DNA of 64,000 nt from Gracilinema caldarium DSM 7334 (GCF_000219725.1 NC_015732.1:3106972-3170971); one strand, 5' to 3'. Shown: positions 51,854-60,660, counted from the stretch's first letter. Notes: generated by a model from the letters alone, not told the origin. Translations and numbers: made by a program.

Positions 51854-52776
51854 AGTACTTCCTCCGCCTTCCGTTGCAGGCTTGCCTGCTGAGCCCGCTG
51901 GTCCTGCAGAGCGCTTTTCCACTGACCGAGAACAAGGGAAAGGACAATCATCAGGGCGGTGAGAAGCCTGAGGTCGTTGGGGGTAATCCCCGCGATATAC
52001 CCATAAAACCGGGCCCCAAAGAGAATCGCCTTAAAGATGATGGCCCCCAGCACTACCCGGAACAGCTGAAGCCCGATCCGGTTGGTTCTGAGGACCAGTT
52101 CGCCGATCATTACCGAGGCAAGTCCCAGGGCAACGACGCCTGCCCCAAGGTTTACATCGGCAAAACCGTGGTGCTGACTTGCCAGGGCGCCGGCGAAGGC
52201 AACGAGGGCGTTTGCCAGGGCGACCCCGGCGGCTTTAAAGGTCGTCGGGTTCGAACCGGAAGCAATGACCACTTTTACATTGTCCCCTAAGGCGCCCATC
52301 GTAAGGCCGAACTCGGTGTGAAAAAAGAGGTCCAGCAGCACCATGATGATGATGGCTAGTAGCAAGAAAAAGAGTGCACTTGCCACTTCAGGGGGCAAGG
52401 CGGGAAACCAGGTGGCGCTAAACTGTATGAGGGGGCGGTTGCTGATGAGCTGGATGTTGGATCGGCCGCCCATAACACGCAGGTTGATGGAATACAGGCC
52501 CGTCATAACGACGATACCGGCCAGAAGGGGCGGCACCTTAAGTCCCGTGTGGATGAGGGATGTCATTGTTCCCGCCAGGGCGCCTGCGGTTATCGCAATG
52601 AGGGCTGCCACCGGGAAGGGGATGCCCGCTGTAAGACAGCTAGCCGCGACCGCAGCACCCAGGGGAAAACTCCCCTCCACGGTGAGGTCAGGGAAATCGA
52701 GGACCCGGAAGGTGATAAACACCCCCATGGCCAGGATGCCGTAAATTAAGCCTTCTACCAGTATCGCTGAAATCAT
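51850..52776 (-). CDS. ABC transporter permease (TrpY-type)
   Basis: 308 residues with about eight membrane helices, ending in a cytoplasmic tail. The BPD_transp_2-like pattern includes FRVLDFPDLTVEGSFPLGAA near the N-terminus and GEPG-like FTLGALGDN in the cytoplasmic loop (TMGALGDNVKVVIASG). It forms the membrane pore for the adjacent ATPase (4-bp overlap) and binding protein (24 bp upstream). G+C is high and no anomaly is visible. Confidence 0.87.
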   Translation of the reverse strand: MISAILVEGLIYGILAMGVFITFRVLDFPDLTVEGSFPLGAAVAASCLTAGIPFPVAALIAITAGALAGTMTSLIHTGLKVPPLLAGIVVMTGLYSINLRVMGGRSNIQLISNRPLIQFSATWFPALPPEVASALFFLLLAIIIMVLLDLFFHTEFGLTMGALGDNVKVVIASGSNPTTFKAAGVALANALVAFAGALASQHHGFADVNLGAGVVALGLASVMIGELVLRTNRIGLQLFRVVLGAIIFKAILFGARFYGYIAGITPNDLRLLTALMIVLSLVLGQWKSALQDQRAQQASLQRKAEEVL

Positions 52777-52800
52777 GAAGTACGAACCTTACCCTTAGTT

Positions 52801-53793
52801 TTACTTGCCGATAACGAGGGATGCCCGATCTATGTAGGCCTGGGGTACGGTGACACCGATTTTTTTAGCTACATCCAGATTGATGACCAGAGCCTGTTCT
52901 TTGGGGTCCTTTGCAAAGTATGTGGGAATATCGGCGGTCTTTTTGCCTTTAAGAACTTCTACCACGATGCGGCCCGTAGCCTTACCCATTTCGTAGTAGT
53001 TAAAGCCCACTGCGGCCAGTACGGGAACGGTCTCAGCAGAACTGGGGTCCGCCGTTACCAGGGGCAATTTTGCCTTTAGGCAGATATCCGCCACGGTAGA
53101 AATAGCGGAAAACACCGTGTTATCCGTAGACAGGTAAATACCATCGACCCGGCCGACAAGGGATGTCAAAGCCTGGGAAACTTCAGCAGAATTGGTAACC
53201 GTGGCGGTAACAAACTCAAGCCCCTTGGACTTAACATAGGCTTCTGCCTTGGCGGCGGTGGTAACCGAGTTGGCTTCTCCCGCATTATAAATATGGCCGA
53301 TTCGCTTAATGTTTGGGGCCAGGGCGATGAGGGTATCAAGCTGGCCTTCCAGGGGCGGCAGGTCAGACGTACCGGTGATATGTTCGCCCCCCTTGTCATA
53401 GGAAGCCACAAGGCCCGCCGCAACGGGGTCAGTAACGGCAGAATAGATGACAGGGATGTCGGTAAGCACATTAGCCAGAGCCATGGCGGTGGGGGTTGCA
53501 ATACCGACCGCCACATTGACCTTATCAACCTTGAATTTCTGGGCAATCTGGGAAGCCGTGGCAGGTTCTCCGTTGGCATTTTGTAGGTCAATCTTTGCTT
53601 TTGGGAAGGCAGCAGTTATTTCTTCTACAATACCTTTTTCCAAGGCATCCAGGGCAGGATGGGCTACTATTTTTGCCACACCGATTTTCGGTTCATCGGA
53701 TACTTTTTTTACTGAACCGGCACCGCAGGCGGCCAGGGCTACAAGTCCTAGGCCAATCAGGGTATAGCCAATCATTTTCACGCTTTTCTTCAT
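52801..53793 (-). CDS. ABC transporter substrate-binding lipoprotein (TrpX/ABC_sub_bind family)
   Basis: 330 residues. Signal peptide with lipobox LAAC (Cys23). The mature protein matches the ABC_sub_bind (PF04392) family: ALEKGIVEEITAAFP, VGIATPTAMALAN, PVIYSAVTDPVAAGLV and GTSDLPPLEGQLD. Relatives bind aromatic amino acids, thiamine precursors or other solutes, so the ligand remains open. It is the first gene of its operon. A perfect -35 promoter and a palindromic operator lie upstream. TTAAGGAG precedes the ATG. Confidence 0.88.
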   Translation of the reverse strand: MKKSVKMIGYTLIGLGLVALAACGAGSVKKVSDEPKIGVAKIVAHPALDALEKGIVEEITAAFPKAKIDLQNANGEPATASQIAQKFKVDKVNVAVGIATPTAMALANVLTDIPVIYSAVTDPVAAGLVASYDKGGEHITGTSDLPPLEGQLDTLIALAPNIKRIGHIYNAGEANSVTTAAKAEAYVKSKGLEFVTATVTNSAEVSQALTSLVGRVDGIYLSTDNTVFSAISTVADICLKAKLPLVTADPSSAETVPVLAAVGFNYYEMGKATGRIVVEVLKGKKTADIPTYFAKDPKEQALVINLDVAKKIGVTVPQAYIDRASLVIGK

Positions 53794-53809
53794 ATTACTA
53801 CTCCTTAAT

Positions 53810-53827
53810 GTTTCTTTTAATAGAAAC
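53810..53827. promoter_or_regulatory. palindromic operator of the ABC importer operon
   Basis: GTTTCT and AGAAAC form 6-bp arms around TTTAAT, placed about 10-25 bp after the -10 box. The location fits repression by a dimeric regulator. Regulator unknown. Confidence 0.45.
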
Positions 53828-53835
53828 GTTTACAA

Positions 53836-53864
53836 AATATACCGATACGGATGAACTATGTCAA
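53836..53864 (-). promoter_or_regulatory. promoter of the ABC importer operon
   Basis: Reading down: TTGACA (53864-53859, perfect), 17 nt, TATATT (53841-53836). A leader of about 40 nt follows with AAGGAG. Confidence 0.65.
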
Positions 53865-53885
53865 GTTAAAAAGGACTTAAGAAGT

Positions 53886-55337
53886 TTATTTCACCGCTTC
53901 TATGGCAGACTGTAAGGCCGCTTCCAGCATTTCCTGGGGTGGTTCTTTAATATGACCTAACCGTTGCATATCTGCCACTAAAGAGCGAGATGCGGCAATG
54001 TCTGCCTTTGCTTGCTGGTATACCTCGTCCCAGGTCATGGGAACCCTGGCTACATCCTCCGCAATGGCCTGCATGGCCACATCGGCCGCTTCTACCGCAA
54101 AGACCTCGGTTTCTTCCATGGTGGCAATTATATTTTCAGGGCTAATCCCCCGTCGTTCCGCAAAGTCGGCAATTGAGTGGGCACAGCGGATCGCCATACC
54201 ATCGGTAATTTTTCTGGATCGAACTAAAAGGGCTCCTTTCAGGATTCCCGGAAAGCAAACCGAATTATTCACCTGATTGGGAAAGTCACCCCGGCCAGTG
54301 GCTACAATGTAAGCCCCTTCTTCTTTAGCCGCATAGGGCCAGATTTCAGGTACCGGATTGGCACAAGCAAAGACTATAGCCTTTTCCGCCATAGAGCGAA
54401 CCCATTCCCGTTTAACCGTATCCGGTCCGGGCGTAGAAAGGGCAATAAGAACATCGGCACCCTTAATAGCTGTGTCCATATCCTTAATACCCTGGGGGTT
54501 GGTTTTTTGGCAAAGCTCCCATTTCCGGTAGTTGCGGGTATCAGTTTCTATATCCTTCCGCCCCGTATGCAACGAACCCTGAGAGTCGAACATGATAATC
54601 TTTGCCGGATCTGCCCCATCGGTCATGAGCAGGCGGGCAATAGTCGTGTTCGATGCCCCCGCACCAAGCAACACAATCCGGACCTCTGAAAGTTTTTTAT
54701 TCACCAACTTCAGCGCATTGATGAGCCCCGCCAAGGTGACACAGGCGGTTCCCTGGGCGTCATCATGCCAGACCGGAATATCGCAAGTCTCCCGCAGTTC
54801 ATCAAGAACCTTAAAACAATTGGGCTGACTGATATCTTCCAGATTGATGGCCCCAAAGGAATGCTGGACCATTTTTACAAATTCAATAATTTTATCGGGG
54901 TTGTTTTTTCCGCTGGCATCCCGGGAATCGACACAGAGGGGCACCGCATCCACACCGCCTAAGTATTTCATCAACATGGCCTTCCCTTCCATGACCCCGA
55001 GGCCTCCAGGGGGCGTACAGTCTCCGTCCCCAAGGACCCGGGTGGAGTCGGAAACCACCGCGACCATGTTTCCCCGGCTGGAAAGCGCAAAGGAGCTGTC
55101 ATTGTCATCCCGTATGGTGGTGGATATTTTTGAAACCCCGGGGGTGTACCAGACATTGAACCAGTTAAAACCAAAAATGCCGCACCGGGGCAGGGTCTGC
55201 ATTTTACCACCATAAAATTGATGAGCTTCGAGAGAAAGATTTTTGAGAAAGAGGGTCTTGGCCCGGGCTTTTTGCTCTTCGGTAAAATCTCCAGGGAAGA
55301 GGCTGTCCAGATCTTTAAGACTAATATCTACGTTCAT
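53886..55337 (-). CDS. NAD(P)-dependent malic enzyme
   Basis: 483 residues. Decarboxylating malic enzyme converts malate to pyruvate and CO2. Visible landmarks: YTPGVSKIS, LGDGDCTPPGGLGVMEGKAMLMK, NLEDISQPNCFKVLDELR (metal site), PVWHDDAQGTACVTLAGL, and the Rossmann motif VLLGAGASNTTIARLL. FACANPVPEIWP is the second nucleotide motif. AAGGAT lies upstream. The next upstream gene on this strand, across the vapBC insert, is a PTS IIC, and a decayed piece of that gene's end sits just before this start. The cofactor preference cannot be told. Confidence 0.92.
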   Translation of the reverse strand: MNVDISLKDLDSLFPGDFTEEQKARAKTLFLKNLSLEAHQFYGGKMQTLPRCGIFGFNWFNVWYTPGVSKISTTIRDDNDSSFALSSRGNMVAVVSDSTRVLGDGDCTPPGGLGVMEGKAMLMKYLGGVDAVPLCVDSRDASGKNNPDKIIEFVKMVQHSFGAINLEDISQPNCFKVLDELRETCDIPVWHDDAQGTACVTLAGLINALKLVNKKLSEVRIVLLGAGASNTTIARLLMTDGADPAKIIMFDSQGSLHTGRKDIETDTRNYRKWELCQKTNPQGIKDMDTAIKGADVLIALSTPGPDTVKREWVRSMAEKAIVFACANPVPEIWPYAAKEEGAYIVATGRGDFPNQVNNSVCFPGILKGALLVRSRKITDGMAIRCAHSIADFAERRGISPENIIATMEETEVFAVEAADVAMQAIAEDVARVPMTWDEVYQQAKADIAASRSLVADMQRLGHIKEPPQEMLEAALQSAIEAVK

Positions 55338-55395
55338 GTGGCAATCCTTATTAAGTTACCGGATGCACTAGCAGTGAGTACCGGCTATTTTGGCG

Positions 55396-55440
55396 TCAGA
55401 TTACCACGAAACTATGTGAATATCCAGAACCAGAGACATT
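55396..55440 (-). pseudogene. decayed copy of the PTS IIC gene's 3' end
   Basis: About 45 bp align with 56258-56304, the part of the intact gene coding for RFWIFELFRGNL, with roughly four of five bases identical and small indels. Read down it gives LWFWIFT-stop-FRGNL. It lies between malic enzyme and vapB, and the intact copy lies immediately beyond vapC. It is best explained as a remnant left when the vapBC region arrived or was duplicated. Confidence 0.6.
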
Positions 55441-55514
55441 TTATACAATCTAAAAGTTGGATTTATAAAAGAACTATACATTTTATTGAAGGACATATTA
55501 TACTTATTACGTAT

Positions 55515-55531
55515 CATACATATTATGTATG
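55515..55531. promoter_or_regulatory. perfect palindromic operator of vapBC
   Basis: CATACATA and TATGTATG are perfect 8-bp arms around a single T, abutting the vapB ribosome site and just after a TATACT box (55499-55504). The position fits autorepression by the VapBC complex. Confidence 0.6.
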
Positions 55532-55540
55532 GAGGTTTTT

Positions 55541-55774
55541 ATGCCTAATGTAACGATGAGTATTGATGAAGAACTATTAAAATCTGCCCGAAAAATAGCC
55601 ATTGAAAAAAATACAACCGTATCTGATATGGTCCGATCATACCTTACTAACTTAGTAAAATCGGAAACAATACGACGAGAATATGTAGCAGATGAACTTG
55701 AACGGCTTTTTAATAAAAGCACCGCCCATTCGCAGGGTATACGACTGACTCGGGATGCGCTCCATGACCGATAA
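55541..55774 (+). CDS. vapB: VapB-like antitoxin
   Basis: 77 residues from the ATG at 55541, with GGAGG 5 nt upstream. The N-terminus is a ribbon-helix-helix DNA-binding fold (NVTMSIDEELLKSARKIAIEKNTTVSDMVRSYL), and the C-terminus is a toxin-wrapping tail. It should neutralise the PIN ribonuclease encoded next and, with it, repress its own promoter through the palindrome at 55515. It overlaps vapC by 11 or 20 bp depending on the vapC start. Confidence 0.85.
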   Translation: MPNVTMSIDEELLKSARKIAIEKNTTVSDMVRSYLTNLVKSETIRREYVADELERLFNKSTAHSQGIRLTRDALHDR

Positions 55775-56186
55775 AATAATTTTTCTTGATACCAACATTT
55801 TAGTATATGCTAATGACAATGCTTATCCAGAAAAGCAAAAAATTGCACGGAACTATATTCGTGAGGTTATTATAACAGGAAATGGATACATCTCTACCCA
55901 GGTTTTGGCTGAGTTCTGGGTTACAGTTACTCAAAAACTACCCACATGCCTTTCACAAGACCTAGCTCGGGAACAAATAAGTCTTTTTTCGAACTTTCAT
56001 ATAATACCAGTTGAATACCCAACTATTTTAGAGGCTATTCGGCTTCAAGAACGGTATCAAATCTCCTTTTGGGACGCTCAAATAATAGCCTCTGCATTAC
56101 AGGTAAATGCAACGGTACTGTTGACTGAAGATTTGCAGCATGGGCTTAGTATAAATTCTATTACGATACAAAACCCCTTTTTATAA
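55764..56186 (+). CDS. vapC: VapC-like PIN-domain toxin ribonuclease
   Basis: 140 residues from the ATG at 55764 (an alternative ATG at 55755). PIN-domain acidic residues are visible: Asp in IIFLDTNILVYA, Glu in VLAEFW, and Asp in ISFWDAQIIASA followed by LLTEDLQHG. Such enzymes cut tRNA or rRNA when the antitoxin is lost. The stop codon overlaps the convergent PTS gene by 6 bp, so the module ends exactly at that gene's end. All catalytic residues are present, so it is probably active. Confidence 0.88.
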   Translation: MTDKIIFLDTNILVYANDNAYPEKQKIARNYIREVIITGNGYISTQVLAEFWVTVTQKLPTCLSQDLAREQISLFSNFHIIPVEYPTILEAIRLQERYQISFWDAQIIASALQVNATVLLTEDLQHGLSINSITIQNPFL

Positions 56187-57527
56187 TTGGGCCCGGGAAG
56201 CTTTTTTAGAAGCATACCAAAGCAGTACTGCTACAGGAACAATCAGCACGAGAGCAATCAGATTACCACGGAACAATTCAAATATCCAGAACCGGAGGGG
56301 ATTTCCACCATCGGTGAAGGAGCTCACCACGAGGCTTGAGCCTTCCGATACACCGGGAATTGTCCCAGCCTTCTGGGCAAGTTCGGTAATAAGCGGCCCC
56401 AGAGCTGTAGCACTATAGAGAAAAGCAATAATAACCGGCAAGGCAATAAGAATGGCTCGGATCACATTGCCCCCGCTTATAAGCACTACTACAGAAAAGA
56501 TGGACATGAGATTTGGCAAATCCCCAGCAGGAAGCACTTTGTTTCCAGGCAGTACAAAGGCCAGGGCAAGACTGATGGGCATTAAAAGCATTCCGGTTAC
56601 AATCACCGAGGGAATCTTCATTAAAAAGCCCGTATCCATAGCAATGGCTATGGTTCGTCTTCCAAAAAGGGGTGCCATCCGTTCAGACGCAGCCCGGGAA
56701 ATAGAACCTGTCGCATCACCAATCAGGGATCCGCAATGGGGCAGAAGAAACATAATCGCCGCAATTTTAACCGCCGTCTCGAGGATCTGCTTCACATCAT
56801 AGGCTGCCAAATACCCGAAAAGGAGGCCCATAAATAAACCAACAATCATGGGTTCCCCGAGGACTGCCCAGGGGCCTTCCGACCGGGAAGGATTCCAATG
56901 GAGCCAGCGCAAGCCAGGGATTTTTTCGATGACCGCATCCATAGCAATAGCCCAGGGTGCAAAACCGGCAACCGTAAGAGGACTAATGCTCACTCCGGTA
57001 ATTCCCGCCACATTCTGGACATAGGGTGTGGTCATTTCGGACATTTTAAAAACCAGCAGGGCCGCAAATAAACTGCCAGCAAGAGCAAGCGGCAGCGGAA
57101 TACCAACCGCCATGAGCATAGAGCCAATCAGGGCAAAATGCCAGTAGTTCCAGATATCAATATAAAAAACCGTGGTCCACCGGAGGAGGAGCATTAACAC
57201 ATTGAGGAACAGCACGAGGAGAATGATGAGGGGCGCAATCCATGAAGACCAGGTTATGGCGGCAAGGGGCGGCCATCCGGCATCGATAATAGGAAACTGA
57301 AGGTTCCGAGCTTCGACCATGGCTTGAACCGCAGGGTGCATCATGCCAAGAAAGGCATCAAAAATAAGAAAAACCCCTGCAAAACCGATGCCTACTTTAA
57401 GAGATTGGAGAAGAGCCTTTCCGAGAGGCATTTTGGAAAACAGGGCGATGATAAAGAATAGAATTGGAAGTAAGAGATATACCTTAAATGAAAAAATCCA
57501 ACTAATCACATCGCTTAAAACCTGCAT
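56181..57527 (-). CDS. PTS galactitol-family IIC membrane component (orphan)
   Basis: 448 residues from the ATG at 57527, with GGGAGGTGGGGAT upstream. About ten hydrophobic segments. It follows the EIIC-GAT pattern: IIDAGWPPLAAITWSSWIAPLIILLVLFLNVLMLLLRWTTVFYIDIWNYWH, PWAIAMDAVIEKIPGL, LPGNKVLPAGDLPNL and a C-terminal GGNPLRFWIFELF. The usual IIA and IIB partners are absent, so the sugar and phosphate donor are unknown and a PTS-independent role is possible. Convergent with vapC (6-bp overlap). G+C is similar to its neighbours. Confidence 0.83.
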   Translation of the reverse strand: MQVLSDVISWIFSFKVYLLLPILFFIIALFSKMPLGKALLQSLKVGIGFAGVFLIFDAFLGMMHPAVQAMVEARNLQFPIIDAGWPPLAAITWSSWIAPLIILLVLFLNVLMLLLRWTTVFYIDIWNYWHFALIGSMLMAVGIPLPLALAGSLFAALLVFKMSEMTTPYVQNVAGITGVSISPLTVAGFAPWAIAMDAVIEKIPGLRWLHWNPSRSEGPWAVLGEPMIVGLFMGLLFGYLAAYDVKQILETAVKIAAIMFLLPHCGSLIGDATGSISRAASERMAPLFGRRTIAIAMDTGFLMKIPSVIVTGMLLMPISLALAFVLPGNKVLPAGDLPNLMSIFSVVVLISGGNVIRAILIALPVIIAFLYSATALGPLITELAQKAGTIPGVSEGSSLVVSSFTDGGNPLRFWIFELFRGNLIALVLIVPVAVLLWYASKKASRAQL

Positions 57528-57671
57528 ATCCCCACCTCCCATACCTTTTCATCAACCTGATTTATACAACAACAGGGGCTCCCTGCACAATAACAGGGGG
57601 CCCGAACAATAAAACAACAGCAAACTCAACGCTTACATCACCAATACCATTCAGATCCTAAGCATTAGAAT

Positions 57672-59501
57672 CTAGCTATTGAGCTCAGCAAGCTCGCTCT
57701 TTACCATGCCTACCAGTTCTGTAATGGCTTCGGATATTTCCAGAAGCCGGTTATCCTTATCTTTACGGCGCTTTACTTCTACCTTGGGAAGGTTCTTTTC
57801 GCCAATCACCACCCTGAGGGGGATACCGATCAGGTCCGCATCCTTAAACTTCACGCCGGGCCGCTCATCCCGGTCATCCACCAGCACCTCGATGCCCTGC
57901 CGGGCCAGTTCAGCCTCGATCCGGTCTGTAGTCTCTTTCACAGCACCATCATATTTAATCGGTACGAGGATGACATGGTAAGGGGCCACCGACATAGGCC
58001 ACACAATACCGTCCTGATCATGATGTTCTTCTATAATAGAAGCCAACGTCCGGTCTACACCGATGCCATAGCACCCCATGGTGGGGATCTGGGTTTTACC
58101 ATCCACATCGAGGTAGGTTACGTTCATAGACTTGGTATATTTGTAACCAAGCTTAAAGATGTGGCCCAGCTCGTTCCCTTTCTTTTCATAGAGTTCGCCA
58201 CCGCAGAGCACACAGCGATCTCCTGCCTTCACGGTCCGTACATCAGCCACCATCCAGGGGGTAAAGTCCCGGCCATAGGCCACATGGGCATAGTGGAGGT
58301 CCTTTGCCAGGGCTCCGGTAACCCCATCGGTCATAGCGGTTACCGACTCATCGGCCACTACGGGAAGTCCTGTGAGACCCACAGGGCCTGCAAACCCAAC
58401 CGGTGCGCCGGTGAGACGTTCCACATCCACATCGGATGCAAGCATGACTTCGCTCGCCTTGAGGGTTGCTGCCAGTTTGGTTTCATTCACATCCAAATCG
58501 CCCCGGATGGCTACCGCGAAGAAAGCTTCAGGATAGGTTTTGGGGGCATCCGGTGCCGGAGCATGTTTTTCCAGTTTTGAACAGCCCGGCGCCCCGGACA
58601 AATCCAATTCCACATTGAGGGCTTTATAAATGAGGGTTTTTATAAAGGACTTGGCATCGGTTTTGAGGAAGGCACAGAGTTCCTCGATGGTCCGCACCGA
58701 AGGGGTCTCAATTTTTTCGATGGGAGGCGTTGCAGCCGCCGCGGTCCGGGCGGCCTCGAGAGAAGCAGGGGCAACAAAGTCGGCTTTGCAGGCAGCCTTT
58801 TCTACGTTGGCCGCATAGTCGCAGTCCTTGCAGAGAATAAGGGTATTGTCGCCAATCTCACTTTCTACCATGAATTCTTCTGAGCCCGTACCGCCCATCG
58901 CCCCCGTATCCGCCCGGACCGGGATAACCGTAAGCCCACAGCGCTTAAAAATCCGCCGGTAAGCCCGCCCCATAGCCTGATAGGTTCTATCGAGGCTTTC
59001 ATCATCGGTGTGATAGGAATAGGCATCCTTCATGGTAAATTCCCGGCCCCGCATAACTCCGTACCGGGGACGGATTTCATCCCGGTATTTAGTGTTAATC
59101 TGGTACAGTGTCAGGGGAAGCTGGCGATAACTATTAAGTTCGTCCCGCACGAGAGCAGTAAACGCTTCCTCCGCCGTAGGAGACACAACAAAATCATTGC
59201 CGAGCCGGTTCTTTACCCGGAGCATACCCTCTCCCATGGTCTCCCAGCGGCCCGATTCTTTCCAGATTTCACCGGGAACGACTACCGGCGGTTTTATTTC
59301 CAAGGCACCGATGGCATCCATCTCTTCACGAATAATATTTTCCACTTTCCGGAATGAACGAAGTCCGAGGGGCAGATAGGCAAAAAGACCGTTTGCCAGT
59401 TTCCGAATCATGGCGGCCCGCATCATGAGCTGGTGACTTACAATAACTGCATCGGCGGGCACTTCCCGCAGGGTAGGTATGAAGGTTTCAGATATTTTCA
59501 T
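57672..59501 (-). CDS. proS: prolyl-tRNA synthetase
   Basis: 609 residues, the bacterial long form with an editing domain inserted between class II motifs 2 and 3. Motif 1 is around RKVENIIREEMDAIGALEIKPPVV, motif 2 is YQINTKYRDEIRPRYGVMRGREFTMKDAYS, and motif 3 is MGCYGIGVDRTLASI. The INS editing domain spans about 225-410 (with ALNVELDLSGAPGCSKLEK and LTGAPVGFAGPVGL). The C-terminal anticodon-binding domain is VILVPIKYDG through GEKNLPKVEVKRR. It charges tRNA-Pro and clears mis-charged alanine. AAGGA lies upstream. Confidence 0.97.
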   Translation of the reverse strand: MKISETFIPTLREVPADAVIVSHQLMMRAAMIRKLANGLFAYLPLGLRSFRKVENIIREEMDAIGALEIKPPVVVPGEIWKESGRWETMGEGMLRVKNRLGNDFVVSPTAEEAFTALVRDELNSYRQLPLTLYQINTKYRDEIRPRYGVMRGREFTMKDAYSYHTDDESLDRTYQAMGRAYRRIFKRCGLTVIPVRADTGAMGGTGSEEFMVESEIGDNTLILCKDCDYAANVEKAACKADFVAPASLEAARTAAAATPPIEKIETPSVRTIEELCAFLKTDAKSFIKTLIYKALNVELDLSGAPGCSKLEKHAPAPDAPKTYPEAFFAVAIRGDLDVNETKLAATLKASEVMLASDVDVERLTGAPVGFAGPVGLTGLPVVADESVTAMTDGVTGALAKDLHYAHVAYGRDFTPWMVADVRTVKAGDRCVLCGGELYEKKGNELGHIFKLGYKYTKSMNVTYLDVDGKTQIPTMGCYGIGVDRTLASIIEEHHDQDGIVWPMSVAPYHVILVPIKYDGAVKETTDRIEAELARQGIEVLVDDRDERPGVKFKDADLIGIPLRVVIGEKNLPKVEVKRRKDKDNRLLEISEAITELVGMVKSELAELNS

Positions 59502-59538
59502 ACAGATTAAATCCTTATAATAGGTAGATACGCGTATA

Positions 59539-59585
59539 GGAACTTCTAAAAATTGCAGTTTTTAGAGGTCCCTTTTAGAGGTCCC
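59539..59585. repeat. hairpin element with a tandem duplicated arm
   Basis: GGAACTTCTAAAAA and TTTTTAGAGGTCCC (14 bp, one A-C mismatch and one G-U) pair around TTGCAG, and the right arm TTTTAGAGGTCCC is then repeated at 59573-59585. It lies between the FMN-enzyme gene and proS. Its sequence is close to the terminator hairpin at 20665. Confidence 0.6.
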
Positions 59586-59653
59586 TATATACGATAAAAT
59601 ACCCGGCAAGGCCCACCTTGGGCAAGGGGGGCGGGAATTGATAAGATGAGGTT

Positions 59654-60538
59654 CTACGCCAGCAAAGTTCTGTACCATTTCGCGATACCCTCGGGACCAT
59701 GCTGAAGCAGAGCGATAACCAGTGGTCGGCCTATGAGTACCTCCTGAGCGCCAAGAGCCCGGGCAAGACGGAGGTGCCGAATTGTTCTGAGCCCTCCATC
59801 AACCCAGATAGCACCGGTATATTTTTTAAGTACTGGACCCTGTTCCCGAAGAAATCGGGCGGTACTTCCCCGTTTTGTTTCGATCCGGCCTCCATGGTTT
59901 GAAACCACTACCACATCGGGGCGAAGTTCGGCAACGAGTTCCAAATCCTGACGGGTAAAGACCCCCTTTATGGCAAAAGGCACGCCATACTTTTTATTGG
60001 CTGTATCCTTAAGCTCCTGCAGTTCCCGGAACCCCTTCTTTTCAAGACTCACCAGGTTCCGCATCGTTACAATATTATAAGAATCTGTATCGACACCAAA
60101 AAGCTCGGCCACCTTTCCAGCCCACCCCATCCGTTCCAGGATTTTTTCATTCGGATAGGGTTTGATGAACACCGCCCCCGTCGTCCCATACTGTTCCAGA
60201 GCAGCGATACCCTGCTGTAATTTTTCGTCGGGATAGCCGTCTCCTATTGAAAGGGCAATATTTGCGGCAAGACAGCCCTGCACGACTTCAAAATAGTATG
60301 GTTTTTCTTCATCATACCCCATATTTTGCGTAGCTCCCGTCATAGGAGCAAGCCGAACCTGTGGTACATCATTCCCATTCAAACCAAGTTCATCGGCAAT
60401 CACATCCCAATCACGGACATTGGCAATGAAATTTATATTATCGAAAACCCCGCCAAGACCAGGGAGTTCATTCATACAGGCATACCCATCACAGCGGGAA
60501 CAAAAATAGCATTTCGGATGTGTACTCAGAGGATTCAT
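59654..60538 (-). CDS. FMN-dependent alpha-hydroxy-acid-oxidising family protein with a cysteine-rich N-terminus
   Basis: 294 residues, shorter than classic lactate or glycolate oxidases (about 360). TIM-barrel landmarks: PFAIKGVFTRQDLELVAE, VVSNHGGR (substrate and FMN binding) and IWVDGGLRTIRHLRLARALGAQEVLIGRPL. An N-terminal motif CYFCSRCDGYAC (Cys10, 13, 16, 21) could hold an Fe-S cluster or zinc and is not part of classic members. The electron acceptor in an anaerobe is unlikely to be oxygen. The gene stands alone between proS and glgP. Substrate unknown. Confidence 0.8.
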   Translation of the reverse strand: MNPLSTHPKCYFCSRCDGYACMNELPGLGGVFDNINFIANVRDWDVIADELGLNGNDVPQVRLAPMTGATQNMGYDEEKPYYFEVVQGCLAANIALSIGDGYPDEKLQQGIAALEQYGTTGAVFIKPYPNEKILERMGWAGKVAELFGVDTDSYNIVTMRNLVSLEKKGFRELQELKDTANKKYGVPFAIKGVFTRQDLELVAELRPDVVVVSNHGGRIETKRGSTARFLREQGPVLKKYTGAIWVDGGLRTIRHLRLARALGAQEVLIGRPLVIALLQHGPEGIAKWYRTLLA

Positions 60539-60630
60539 AAACTCAAAGCATTACAGACATTCCATGCTTTTTCAAGTAGGCAGAATTAAGCAGGAAGCCC
60601 CCAGGCCAAAACCATTCTTTCTGGCCATTA

Positions 60631-60660
60631 TTGACAGGATAAGAGATTTTGCGCTACGAT
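60631..60660 (+). promoter_or_regulatory. promoter of glgP
   Basis: TTGACA (60631-60636, perfect), 18 nt, TACGAT (60655-60660), giving a leader of about 50 nt with AAGGAGG before the TTG start. Confidence 0.5.
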
